A DNA stretch of 64,000 nucleotides, from positions 1 to 64,000 of the forward strand of contig JAVTVY010019616.1 in the NCBI GenBank assembly GCA_036873755.1. Direction: 5' to 3'. Made by a program: the position numbers and the translations under genes. The DNA is from Hanleya hanleyi (Eukaryota > Mollusca > Polyplacophora > Lepidopleurida > Hanleyidae). This document shows, piece after piece, positions 40,001-51,900 of the stretch. Numbering within the stretch: position 1 is the stretch's first letter; every line of letters starts with the position of its first letter. Under the pieces are notes generated by a model, which was given only the letters and a program-made list of their open reading frames with translations, was not told the origin of the DNA and did no database searches.

Positions 40001-42838
40001 TGAGAAATCGCGATAACAAGGTTTCATGGGGAAATCCAAGATGGCTGCCTGGTGGCCATATTGGATTTCCGAATCAGACCAGAAAAGGGATCTTGCACAA
40101 CTAGACCCCAAGGGGAACCTGTGTACCAAATTTGAGGAGAAGATCCATGCAGTACTTCCTGAGAAATGATGATAAAGTTTCATGGGGAAATCCAAGATGG
40201 CTGCCTGGTGGCCATATTGGATTTTCGAATCGGACCAGAAAAGACATCTTGCACAACCAGACCCCAAGGGGAACCTGTGTACCAAATTGGAGAAAGATCC
40301 ATGCAGTAGTTCCTGAGAAATCGCGATAACAAGGTTTCATGGGGAAATCCAAGATGGCTGCCTGGTGGCCATATTGGATTTCGAATCGGACCAGAAAAGG
40401 GATCTTGCACAACTAGACCCCAAGGGGAACCTGTGTACCAAATTTGAGAAAGATCCATGCAGTAGTTCCTGAGAAATCGCGGAACAAGTTTCATGGGGAA
40501 ATCCAAGATGGCTGCCTGGTGGCCATATTGGATTTTCGAATCGGACCAGAAAAGACATCTTGCACAACCAGACCCCAAGGGGAACCTGTGTACCAAATTG
40601 GAGAAAGATCCACGCAGTACTTCCTGAGAAATGATAACAATGTTTCATGGGGAAATCCAAGATGGCTGCCTGGTGGCCATATTGGATTTTCGAATCGGAC
40701 CAGGAAATGTATCTTGCAAAACTAGACCCCAAGGGGAACCATTGTACCATATTTGAGAAAGATCCATGCAGTACTTCCTGAGAAATGATGATAACAATGT
40801 TTCATGGGGAAATCCAAGATGGCTGCCTGGTGGCCATATTGGATTTTCGAATCAGACCAGAAAAGGTATCTTGCACAACTAGACCCCAAGGGGAACCTGT
40901 GTACCAAATTTGAGAAAGATCCATGCAGTAGTTCCTGAGAAATCGCGATAACAAGGTTTCATGGGGAAATGCAGGATGGCTTCCTGGTGGCCACATTGGA
41001 TTTTCGAATCGGACCAGAAAAGGTATCTTGCACAACTAGGCCCCAAGGATAACCTGTGTACCAAATTTGAGAAAGATCCATGCAGTAGTTCCTGAGAAAT
41101 CGCGATAACAAGGTTTCATGGGGAAATCCAAGATGGCTGCCTGGTGGCCATATTGGATTTCCGAATCAGACCAGAAAAGGAGTCTTGCACAACTAGACGA
41201 AAAGGGGAACCTGTGTACCAAATTTGAGAAAGATCCATGTAGTAGTTCCTGAGAAATCGCGAAAACAAAGTTTGGGGAAATCCAAGATGGCTGCATTGTG
41301 GCCATATTGGATTTTCAAATCAGACCAGAAAAGGTATCTTGCACAACTAGACCCCAAGGGGAACCTGTGTACCAAATTTGAGAAAGATCCATGCAGTAGT
41401 TCCTGAGAAATCGCGATAACAAGGTTTCATGGGGAAATCCAGGATGGCTTCCTGGTGGCCATATTGGATTTTCGAATCGAACCAGAAAAGGTATCCTGCA
41501 AAACCAGGCCCGAAGGGGAACCTGTGTACCAAATTTGAGAAAGATCCATGTAGTAGTTCTTGAGAAATCGCGATAACAAGGTTTCATGGGGAAATCCAAG
41601 ATGGCTGCCTGGTGGCCATATTGGATTTTTGAATCGGACCAGAAAAGGTATCTTGCACAACTAGGCCCCAAGGATAACCTGTGTACCAAATTTGAGAAAG
41701 ATCCATGCAGTAGTTCCTGAGAAATCGCGATAACAAGGTTTCATGGGGAAATCCAAGATGGCTGCCTGGTGGCCATATTGGATTTCCGAATCAGACCAGA
41801 AAAGGGATCTTGCACAACTAGACCCCAAGGGGAACCTGTGTACCAAATTTGAGGAGAAGATCCATGCAGTACTTCCTGAGAAATGATGATAAAGTTTCAT
41901 GGGGAAATCCAAGATGGCTGCCTGGTGGCCATATTGGATTTTCGAATCGGACCAGAAAAGACATCTTGCACAACCAGACCCCAAGGGGAACCTGTGTACC
42001 AAATTGGAGAAAGATCCACGCAGTACTTCCTGAGAAATGATGATAACAATGTTTCATGGGGAAATCCAAGATGGCTGCCTGGTGGCCATATTGGATTTTC
42101 GAATCGGACCAGAAAATGTATCTTGCAAAACTAGACCCCAAGGGGAACCTGTGTACCAAATTTGAGAAAGATCCATGCAGTAGTTCCTGAGAAATCGCGA
42201 TAACAAGATTTCATGGGGAAATCCAAGATGGCTGCCTGGTGGCCATATTGGATTTTCGAATCGAACCAGAAAAGGTATCTTGCACAACTAGACCCCAAAG
42301 GAAACCTGTGTACCAAATTTGAGAAAGATCCATGAAGAAGTTCCTGAGAAATCGCGATAACAAGGTTTCATGTGGAAATCCAAGATGGCTGGTGGCCATA
42401 CTGGATTTTCGAATCGGACCAAAAAAGGTATCTTGCAAAACTAGACCCCAAAGGGAACCTTTGTACCAAATTTGAGAAAGATCCATGGAGTAGTTCCTGA
42501 GAAATCGCGATAACAAGGTTTCATGGGATAATCCAAGATGGCTGCCTGGTGGCCATATTGGATTTTCGACTCGAACCAGAAAAGGTATCTTGCACAACTA
42601 GACCCCAAGGTGAACCTGTGTACCAAATTTGAGAAAGATCCATGATGTAGTTCCTGAGAAATCGCGATAACAAGGTTTCATGGGGAAATCCAAGATGGCT
42701 GCCTGGTGGCCATATTGGATTTTCGAATCGGACCAAAAAAGGTATCTTGCAAAACTAAACCCCAGGAGGAACCTGTGTATCAAATTTGAGAAAGATCCAT
42801 AGAGTAGTTCCTGAGAAATCGCGATAACAAGAATTGTT
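37082..42838. repeat. satellite array, about 156-bp monomer, roughly 37 copies, with higher-order structure
   Basis: Monomer landmarks: TTTCATGGGGAAATCCAAGA, TGGCTGCCTGGTGGCCATAT, TGGATTTTCGAATCGGACCA, GAAAAGGTATCTTGCACAAC, ACCTGTGTACCAAATTTGAG, AAAGATCCATGCAGTA and TTCCTGAGAAATCGCGATAA. Left monomers (37082-37700) are more diverged. From about 37913 larger blocks repeat at offsets of 1406 bp and then 1717 bp. Because 156 is a multiple of three, minus-strand frames run through neighbouring monomers; these are not genes. Confidence 0.95.
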
Positions 42839-43480
42839 TACGGACGGACGAAGGACGAAGGACGACGGACGACGGACCACGGACGAAAAGCCCACCATCT
42901 GGTAAATATGACAAAAACATCACTTTTCTTGTACCCCACGTGGTCACCATCTTGAATTTTCCCGTGATCCTCTGCTCGGGGGTTATGCAAATAGACTGAA
43001 AATGACCCCAATTTGAAAAACTTTAAAGTCACGGAGTTTCAGCTCTCCATTTTATGTCGTTCCGGAGATAGCGCAGAAAGTTTGGTAGGGTCCCCCCCCC
43101 CACCCACCAGGCCAGACAGGGTTAATTCAAAATGGCACAGATTTGAGATACCAGCAAAGTGATGTTTTCGTCATATTTATTCCGAATTTCAGCCTTTTAT
43201 CGAGGAAAAGTGGGCAAAAACTATTTTATTTCACACCAGATTATTATTTCTAATTTATCATTCATTAAATAAAAAAATCGAAATATCTAACCTCAAAATC
43301 GACCAAAAATACCTTTTTGAAAATGACGTCACTGTGACGCCATCAAAGCGCCCATCTTGGATTTTTATTACATGCCTTTGGTAAAGCTTAACACAATGGT
43401 ATAGTGCGGTATCTTAGTCCGCTAGATCAAGGGGTAAGAAGAATATATATGGTGGCCAAAACACCCTACCCACCAGGCCT
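42838..43480. repeat. dispersed repeat copy 1 with an invertible internal segment
   Basis: It begins with ACGGACGAAGGACGA-type short repeats, then contains an inverted pair (ACATCACTTTTCTTGTACCC near 42928 and ACCAGCAAAGTGATGTTTTC near 43152). Then follow GGGCAAAAACTATTTTATTT and AAAATGACGTCACTGTGACG. The family recurs at 49145-49640, where the segment between the inverted pair is in the opposite orientation. Confidence 0.7.
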
Positions 43481-44072
43481 GGACAGGTCCCAAAAATCCC
43501 ATGTCAGGTAGGATTAACAACTTTGCTAAATATCCAATTATGTTAGGATGGCAATTTCTGAGTAATTCATGCATGTAACACTGGTTTATGGAATGATGAA
43601 GATTTGTTTTCTGGGGCTGTAACTTTTGCTCAGAAGTCTGTATTTTCCGTATTTGGACAACAACAGTACAACGTGTATGCGGGTGTCTAATAAACCTGTG
43701 AAATGAAGGCTAAATATATAGACCAACATGGCTTTCACATTTTGAGTAATGTTACAAGCGTCAAGTCCGTCATTCATAATTCAGCCGTCGTCCATTAAAG
43801 AATAACCGCGTCTATAATCCAAAGACCTATTCCATATTCCATATAACAGTATTATCACCAAATTCAAAAGGACAATCATAGTATACATAAACATAGGCTA
43901 GTTTCCTGCAAGAGAGAAGCGGTCAACAGTTTTCAATGATGCCAACAAGACATGTTCCAAAAATATAAAATCCGTATCGCTGATCAGTATTCTTAATCCA
44001 TAATTCTTAATCCATAATTAATCCATATTCTTAATCCATCTGTGGCATAATCTAATCTGTGGGAATAATTAT
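43480..44072. other. 3' flank of the glycosyltransferase gene
   Basis: AT-rich, no gene seen. A short TCTTAATCCATAA repeat lies at 43990-44040. Confidence 0.4.
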
Positions 44073-46045
44073 TTATTGAAGATCGATGTACGATCTGAAT
44101 TTTACAATTGGCAGACTGGAATAATATGTTAGATTGTAACTTTGTCGATAGAGATATTCGTTAATTGTTCTGTTCCAGTGTAATTCTTCTAAGCAGTCAT
44201 AGGCATATTGACCATACTCCAAGTGAAATTTGTTGGCGAACAATTCTTTGGCTGCGGCCAATCTGGCAAGGTCCCGGACGTTAAATATACAAATCGCCCG
44301 AACGAATTTCCCATCGCAAGCCTGACCAATCCAATGTTTGAAACGCACAAGCAGCGGCTTCGTCTCCATGATGCTAAGGGGTCCTGTAACCAGTAAAAAT
44401 ATTTAAATTCCAGTAAAACGGGCAGTCGATAGCCCTTAACTTTTTGGGCCAAGGACTGAAACATTTAAAATTTGTCCTACACCTTCAATGAAGAGCACAA
44501 TACAAACGTCATTCCCGTGTTACCACAATCACCATTTAAAATACTGTTCTCCCGCAAATTAGCAGGAGTGATAGAAAATAATTATAGCAGGTGAAATCAC
44601 CGCCGCATTACTAATATTTCGTATTCTCTCAGAGCTCTCATTTTCATAGATTTTCATTAGCTGGCGGTTAGGCCATTGTCACTTGATTGGTTGTTTAGCT
44701 TGACCTTGGTTTTTAAATACACATGCTAGTTGCTATATATATTTATTACTAATTATTAAATTGCAAACCAATTGTATACAAATATGAAGAAAATGAGTAA
44801 GTTTTCTCATGAAAATGTAAATCCCTCATCTATTTTAATTATTTGTCCTCAATATGTAGATGAGGGCAGGTCATGCTAAACAACCAATCAAGTGACAATG
44901 GCCTTACCTGCGAAGGCACCAGGAGCTCCAAGATGAGGATTGTGATTGATAGAAGAGAAGAAGGTTTCATCGGGTATGATGGTATCTCTGGTCCAATCCA
45001 AGAACGCCAAGGCTTTGGGATCATTGAGGATAAACTCTACAAACCCTCGACTTGCTGCTATGTGAACTGACCCTTTAGCGATGGTTATATTAAACGGTGG
45101 CGTGCCTTTCCATTGTGTTCTCTCTGGGTTTGTCCTATACGAAATAAATGCAATGGGTACATGACATGACCTTGAATTGCAAGAAATGCACGAAACATGA
45201 TGGGCGGTATTTCCGCAAATGTCGCGAACTGTTCAAACAACATATCTTATTAACCACACAAACAGAGAGTCCCTAATAAAACACAATTCAAGCGTGTATC
45301 CACTTTACCTGTTGAATGTTCCATCGATATCGTTGGCACCTTCGTACGATTTCAAAATGTTTACAATTTGTAGATTCGTCTTGAGCGGAAACTCTTGCCC
45401 AGTTAAATTGATGAAATATTTCCATTTGTATTTCAGAAGATCTTCCATGCAAATTAGGTCTCCTTTTAACACAGAAAATTCGCCCCAATGGATATTCACA
45501 GATGTGGTAGATAAAAATACATTGTCAAAACAGGATGTTATATTTCGAATGGCCCACTGGAACGTTATGGAAGCCTTGGTGTCGACGTGTATACAATAGT
45601 AATTATGCGGTCGATAGATCGCACGCAGAAGTCTTTCCACTCTAGTGATGTCTTTGCAAACCAATATATCAAACGCGATAGGGAAGTCCTCTTCTTCTTT
45701 AGATGGCACGTGGGTTATGTAACCACGCTGTCGCTTGAATGCATAACATGTTGACGCCGCTCGTTGGTACATCTCGTTTAAGCGATCAATATAACTAAAG
45801 TTATATTCCAGCATGAGTTGGTCAGCTTTGAAAAGTTCAGAACTATGACCTTGGATTAGTCTCGCGCAACTAATGCCATCCACCTGAAACTGGCTAATTT
45901 GTGGAAGAATCATTCTCTTCGAGTTCAGAAAGAAGGAGGCATTTCCGCGAAGCACGGTGTAGTCTACATATGATCTGAGTAATGTAAGAGATGCAATCAA
46001 AGATAATCCAAATCCTGTCACGACCACTCTCATCGTTCTGGACAT
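44073..46045 (-). CDS. core-2-type beta-1,6-N-acetylglucosaminyltransferase (GCNT family), three coding exons
   Basis: Exons on the minus strand are 46045-45309, 45134-44908 and 44383-44073, with GT/AG borders (GTAAAG and GTAAGG donors; ATAG and ACAG acceptors). Phases agree, giving 1275 bases and 424 residues. The N terminus has a type II anchor (VVVTGFGLSLIASLTLL). Family landmarks in exon 1 are FPIAFDILVCKD, YCIHVDTKA, SVNIHWGEFSVLKGDL, YFINLTGQEFPLKTN. Exon 2 has TPPFNITIAKGSVHIAASRG, DWTRDTIIPDETFFSS. Exon 3 has KFVRAICIFNVRDL and YAYDCLEELHWNRT. The enzyme adds GlcNAc in beta-1,6 linkage to branch O-glycans in the Golgi. Length matches the family and no damage is visible. Confidence 0.93.
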
Positions 46046-46960
46046 CTTTTCCGGGAAGTCATCAACCTGTTAATCAAATAGGTTAGGATTTTAAGAGTGA
46101 GATTAGACATTCCAGATTCAGAAATATATTCGAAGTAACTTGTTCGTAGGACGGGTAGCATCAATTCCAGTTGTGCATAAAATGAAGAAATAAAAACATA
46201 AAAAAACACACCAGATGTTTCACTGCAAGAGAGAAACGGTGAACCGATTTCAATGATGATTGATTTGGTCGATTTTATTTATTCACCATATAACAGAAAT
46301 ATAATAATAATATACAATTCACTAGTAAAAGATATAGTGATGTGGATTGCGGGAATAAACCCCCTAGGGACTTCCCTTATATGTGTTGTAATTGGTTATA
46401 GTTTATAAACGACAAATTATCACATAATATATAGATATGTCATTATACAACAATCATAGTTAACACTATACCATAATCCGATGACAAGAACATGTCATCA
46501 CAACATTTAGGACGCATATGTGTACTTTGGTATAGATGAATGAGTTGAATATGTCGAATTTGACGGTATCTTGAAATTTATCAATGTTGATAAGGGCTTA
46601 ATACTCACGAGTTGAACGACCTTTTAATCGTGGTTTGAATAGTGATATGGAAGTATTACATTTCAAGTCGATAGTGAATTTCTTCCATACTCGTGATTCC
46701 TAAATTCTGGTGGTATAACATGGCAGGAGTGTGCGGATAAACAGTCTGTGGAGGTTCAGCTATTTTTGTCGACTACAATATTAACGAACATGCTGTGGCC
46801 TGTTAAAATAGTTCTGAAAGTGTAGTGATAATGAGAAGGAATGGCGTATGCATGGTTTTAAATGTAGTTAAAAGTAGGACTGTATTTCGTTGATTGTGTC
46901 ATTGGTTAAATATCATGCGATCTTTGAATGATAGTGAGAGGAGCATTATGGGTTCGAAAA
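46046..46960. other. upstream region of the glycosyltransferase gene
   Basis: Likely 5' UTR or intron and promoter DNA. AT-rich; no coding domain seen. Confidence 0.4.
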
Positions 46961-46964
46961 GTTT

Positions 46965-47697
46965 TATCCCAGGCTAATGTATAGTATGTAACATAGGAGT
47001 AAGATAATTAGTAATATAGGACAGTAAGTATTATCCCAGGCTAATGTATAGTATGTAACATAGGAGTAAGATAATTAGTAATATAGGACAGTAAGTATTA
47101 TCCCAGGCTAATGTATAGTATGTAACATAGGAGTAAGATAATTAGTAATATAGGACAGTAAGTATTATCCCAGGCTAATGTATAGTATGTAACATAGGAG
47201 TAAGATAATTAGTAATATAGGACAGTAAGTATTATCCCAGGCTAATGTATAGTATGTAACATAGGAGTAAGATAATTAGTAATATAGGACAGTAAGTATT
47301 ATCCCAGGCTAATGTATAGTATGTAACATAGGAGTAAGATAATTAGTAATATAGGACAGTAAGTATTATCCCAGGCTAATGTATAGTATGTAACATAGGA
47401 GTAAGATAATTAGTAATATAGGACAGTAAGTATTATCCCAGGCTAATGTATAGTATGTAACATAGGAGTAAGATAATTAGTAATATAGGACAGTAAGTAT
47501 TATCCCAGGCTAATGTATAGTATGTAACATAGGAGTAAGATAATTAGTAATATAGGACAGTAAGTATTATCCCAGGCTAATGTATAGTATGTAACATAGG
47601 AGTAAGATAATTAGTAATATAGGACAGTAAGTTTTATCCCAGGCTAATGTATAGTATGTAACATAGGAGTAAGATAATTAGTAATATAGGACAGTAA
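46965..47697. repeat. 67-bp minisatellite, about 11 copies, almost identical
   Basis: The unit reads TTATCCCAGGCTAATGTATA, GTATGTAACATAGGAGTAAG, ATAATTAGTAATATAGGACA, GTAAGTA. Successive CCCAGG positions (46968, 47035 and so on) give a 67-bp period. Copies differ only by an occasional A/T change at the junction (AAGTTTTATC against AAGTATTATC). Confidence 0.97.
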
Positions 47698-49140
47698 GAG
47701 AAATTCTATTAATAGAGTCCTCAATATTCCTGGATAATTCAGAACATAGTTTGTTTATGTGGGTTTGCCAGTTGAGCGTATTATTAAATTACAATCGTAG
47801 AAATCGTCAAACTCAAGAATATTTCGCTCCTATGGTGACATGGGGGTTAAGGAAGGAATAGGTAATACTTTTATCGTAGGCAGATAAAGTGACATCTAAA
47901 CTTGAGGCATCTGTGGTGTCATTAATGTAGCGTAAGAAGCAGATAACTTTGGTCCTAAAATCGAACGCTAGGGAATATGTCTAGTTGATTTCGATCGGAT
48001 CATAATTAACGATATCAAAGGGTTTACTTAAATCGAGAAACGTTTTTTATGATATATTCTTTCCTTTCTTTGGCAGTGAAGTGGTTTGATCGAAATTCAA
48101 ATTGGCTAGGCCGGTTGATATCCTATTCTACAAGATATATCGGTGGATAATCTACGTGATTTTCAAATATTTTACGGAGGCATGGAAGCACAGTTATCGG
48201 TGTGTAGTTACTGACTATATATTTGTCTCCAATTGGAAATTTTAGCAGTTTTATAATTATAGATCTCGGGAAATCTGCCGGTTTGAAATGATAGCGTAAG
48301 CAGGAAGTTATACGGTTGATATTAGGCTTTAATAGGCGACACTCTGATCACGCCAATTCCGGGGATGTGTTTTTTAAGGAATTCACCACATTAACTATTT
48401 TCTTCCGATAATGGTGTTAAAGAGAATTATCAATTTTATTCATTGTTCAGATAAGACTAACAAGTTTCATTGACACAGAACAAAAGTAATTAAATCAATT
48501 TGCGATATCACTTGTATTCGATGTGTCAGTGCCATGCATATTATTTACAGATGGTAAAGTGGAAGATTTTTTCCTTTCAATTAGATCGTCGATATTGCCC
48601 AAGTTCCCCGAATGTTATGATTCTCATTAATTTTAGTGTAGTATAATTTCTTTGTCATTCGTGTTATATGTATGATTTAGTTTAGTGTGATGTGCTTTAT
48701 ATTGATGTTTATATGCTATGTTATTGGTAGTTGTCTGTACAGCCGATTTTTTTTCGTGCATTGACTGTAGTGTAGCCCTACTTATTCATGGTTTCTTAGT
48801 CCTTCTGCGGGTCGGACGGCATTTTTCAGGGAACGGCAGGTAATGTAGCTGGATATTATTTTATTTGTACAGTCAGTTGCTGTAGTTTTTCTTTAAACTG
48901 CGTTTGACTAGCAGGATTTAAAGGGCGATATGTTATATTCTGCTGAGGATATCCGCATTAACGTCTTCCTCGTGAAAGCTGGAGAACATGTTGTCATCAG
49001 CGTTCTGGGCTGCAGATCATTGGCAAAAAGTTATATTCTTTCATAACTACATAAAATGATTTGGAGGGGCTGTGGTTATGTCTTCAGAATAGATATTGAA
49101 ATCGTCAAGGTATAAACAGTTTGTTCTTTTTCCGGTTTTA
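47698..49140. other. intergenic DNA, no gene seen
   Basis: AT-rich, with scattered short matches to LINE-like coding sequence that I cannot assign. No feature is supported. Confidence 0.35.
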
Positions 49141-49144
49141 GAAT

Positions 49145-49645
49145 GTATTTAACCCTACCAGGCGGGAAGAGTGAGGGTTGCAAAATGGATCCCCTACCAA
49201 ACTTTCTGCGCTATCTTCGGAACGACAGAAAATTGAGAGCTGACACTCGGTTTCTTTATAGTTTATTATATTGGGGTCATGTTGAGCCTATCTGCATACC
49301 CCCCCCCCCCCCCGCCTCTCGAGCAGAGAATCATCGGTAAATTCAGAATGGTGACCACGTGGGGTACCAGAAAAGTGATGTTTTCATATTTTTCCTTCAA
49401 AATTTCTGCTTTTCCGAGATGAAAAATGGGCAAAAACTATTTTATTTTACATCACATTAATATTTATTAATTTAGTATGCAGTTTTTACGGTGAAATTGC
49501 ATAAATAAGAACAATTGCAAATCGACCAAAAAATGTATATTTTCAAAATGACGTCACTGTAACGTCATCGATGCGGCCATCTTGGTTTTTAAAAATATTT
49601 TCTTGTAGAGCTCAAGGGGTATAGTGTGTTAAGTTTCATCCCCCT
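49145..49645. repeat. dispersed repeat copy 2, internal segment inverted relative to copy 1
   Basis: CTACCAAACTTTCTGCGCTA and GACCACGTGGGGTACCAGAA are inverted matches to 42925-43095. GGGCAAAAACTATTTTATTT and AAAATGACGTCACTGTAACG are direct matches to 43205-43350. A C homopolymer lies at 49300-49314. Confidence 0.7.
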
Positions 49646-49684
49646 CGTTGCCAATATATGCCCTGGTTCAGTAATGCACTAAAA

Positions 49685-50165
49685 TATACTCTGGAAATGC
49701 TTGATACAGTTAATATTGTTTCCATGAATTGTCAAGGGTTAGTTGAGAACGGCAAACGTAAATTCAAAGCCTGTGGATTTATGATACTAATTAGTAACAA
49801 TTTCACTATAAAGTTCACAGGAAAGAAAGATTCGAATGGATATTGCTTGATAATCAGTCCTAAAATGTGCAACACAACAATAATATTTAATAGTAATGAT
49901 AATATTTATTGGCGAAATATGGATAACAGTAAACAGATTAATAAATGGCATTGGTAATCCATCTCTATTAATTTGTAGTGTCTGCAATATTGTATTGAAT
50001 CTCGACATGCATACTGACAATTATAAATACGCTAAAATTCTCAGGACTTAGGGCTAAAATTCTCAGTGTATATGACGTTAGTGATAATGACTATGCTGAT
50101 GTCAGGAAAGTAATACACGAGGAGAAGAGACGGTACACATGGAGGCGAAAAAGCTCATGTTGACA
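49685..50165 (+). pseudogene. LINE (L1/Tx1-like) 5' coding fragment
   Basis: VNIVSMNCQGLVENGKRK is the start of an apurinic-type LINE endonuclease. GFMILISNNFTIKF and a NGYCLIISP strand follow after an internal deletion. A later piece near 50050-50155 (KILSVYDVSDNDYADVRKVI, HEEKRRY) fits the region downstream of the endonuclease. Frames are broken and the element is dead. Confidence 0.55.
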
Positions 50166-50880
50166 GCAAGAAAAATTTGACTTTCTCCTGTCAGACCTCA
50201 AATTTTTTATATAATTACAGATGCGGAAATAAAACCGGGATATAAGACAGATCATTCTGATTTCCAATACTCAATGGGGTAATTCATTCTGGATATTCAA
50301 TTTCTCTTTAAAGAAAGATTTACAATTATATTAGAATTATAGATTTATTAGAATTACACGGAGAAGGCTTTTCCTGCATAACAGAAAATGAAACAACTTC
50401 ACAAGCATCGAACCAGGTACAATGTAAAATATTTGGAGCTTTGCTAATGATACTTTAAAATTGCAATGCCAACGATTTTTACCCCTTTCTGAAGAGATGC
50501 ATTTAGCGTCAGGTACTGTAAGTGGAAGAAACAAATTCGTAAATAAACCACACTTGTACAACAGCAACTTTAGGCAATTAAACATATTTATTAAAAATTT
50601 GTGTCAGAAAAAATATTAGACATATATGCGCTATATCCAGAGATCCACTGGCAGCTTCCTATCATATCAAGGATCAACAGTAAATACAATATCAGAGACA
50701 CGTCTAAAAATACACTTAGAAGTACTGGTCAAACAAATCTATGGAATATACAATACAAGACCATATACCGAACATAGTGCGCAAACTTATTCTTGTATAC
50801 GTGATGATAACCTATGTGTTTGTTCCCCGCCGCAACGCCAAATGGTCCTGACTTCTTCATGTCCGTGGATTTCCATTCCA
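50166..50880. other. probable continuation of decayed LINE or unique DNA
   Basis: No clear domain. Short open frames lack recognisable motifs. Confidence 0.3.
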
Positions 50881-50884
50881 ATTC

Positions 50885-51900
50885 TTCGTAAGCGATAGCT
50901 TCCAAACGCTTTGACGAATTCCTTCGAAATTTGGCATATGCATTCCTTGCGGCAAGACGTCGGCTGGTATTGCGTTTCAGCCGTTCAGTACGGCCTTAAG
51001 GTGGCGCCACTGGGTCTTTCGATCTTTCAATCTTCTGTACATGTCCGTTGCTGTCCGTTCAAATGTTTCACGAGCAACAACGTCCAAACGCTTCGTCGGA
51101 TTCTTCCGAATTTGGGATATGCATTCCTTACGACAAGACCGCTTGAAGGTGGCGCCACTGGGTCGTGTCCGTTCATGTCGTTCAAATTCCTCGCAAAGGA
51201 TAACTTCAAAACGCTTTGGCGGATTTCTCCGAAATTTGGCATATGCAGAAGACGTCGGTTGGTATTGCGTTTCAGAAAGTTCCGCTTGAAGGTGGCGCCG
51301 TTGGGGTTATTCCAATCTTCTGTGCATGTCCGTTGGTGTCAGTTCAACTTCGTCACAAGCGACAACGTCCAAACGCTTTGTCGGATTCTTCCGAAATTTG
51401 GCAAATGCATTCCTTGCGACAAGACGTCGATTGATATTGTGTTTCAGCAAGATCTGCCTGAAGGAGGCGTCACTGGGGTCCGTTCCATCCTTCTGCGGTT
51501 ATCGTGCGAATTCGCACTTTGAAATTTGAAATGTCGAATTTGAAATTCGGCATATGCATTCAATGCTACAAGATGTCGATTGTTTTGCGTTTGACCAGAG
51601 TCCATTCCGTTCTTCCGTGCTGCATGCGATGACTTTGAAAGGCTTTTTTCTGATTCCGCCGAAGTACCTTGCCTTTCCGAGTAATAACTTGAGAAACGCT
51701 CGTCGGATTCCTCTGAAATTTGGTATGCATATCCCATGCCATATGAGATGTCGCTTGGAATTGAGTTTCGCCCACTTGTGCGAACAGGTGGCGCCACGTG
51801 GTGACAACTTCTAAGTTTGATTTCCGGGCAATAACTTGAGAACCGCTCATCGGATTCTTCCAAATTTGGTATGCGCATACCTTGCTATCACATGTTGCTG
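50885..51900. repeat. degenerate tandem repeat, about 100-150 bp units
   Basis: Repeated CCGAAATTTGGCATATGCAT, TCCTTGCGACAAGACGTCG, TTGGTATTGCGTTTCAG and GAAGGTGGCGCCACTGGG occur six or more times with many changes and some reversals. Open frames on both strands follow from the repeat. Confidence 0.75.

Noticed and set aside
37209..42783. Dozens of minus- and plus-strand frames of 60-138 residues
   Set aside because: They are phase-preserving read-throughs of the 156-bp satellite (a multiple of three) and repeat the same peptide; not genes.
46965..47697. CRISPR-like array
   Set aside because: Units are directly adjacent and identical with no unique spacers, in a eukaryotic setting; it is a minisatellite.
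50911..51878. 203- and 144-residue frames
   Set aside because: Degenerate tandem repeats readable on both strands; no recognisable domain.
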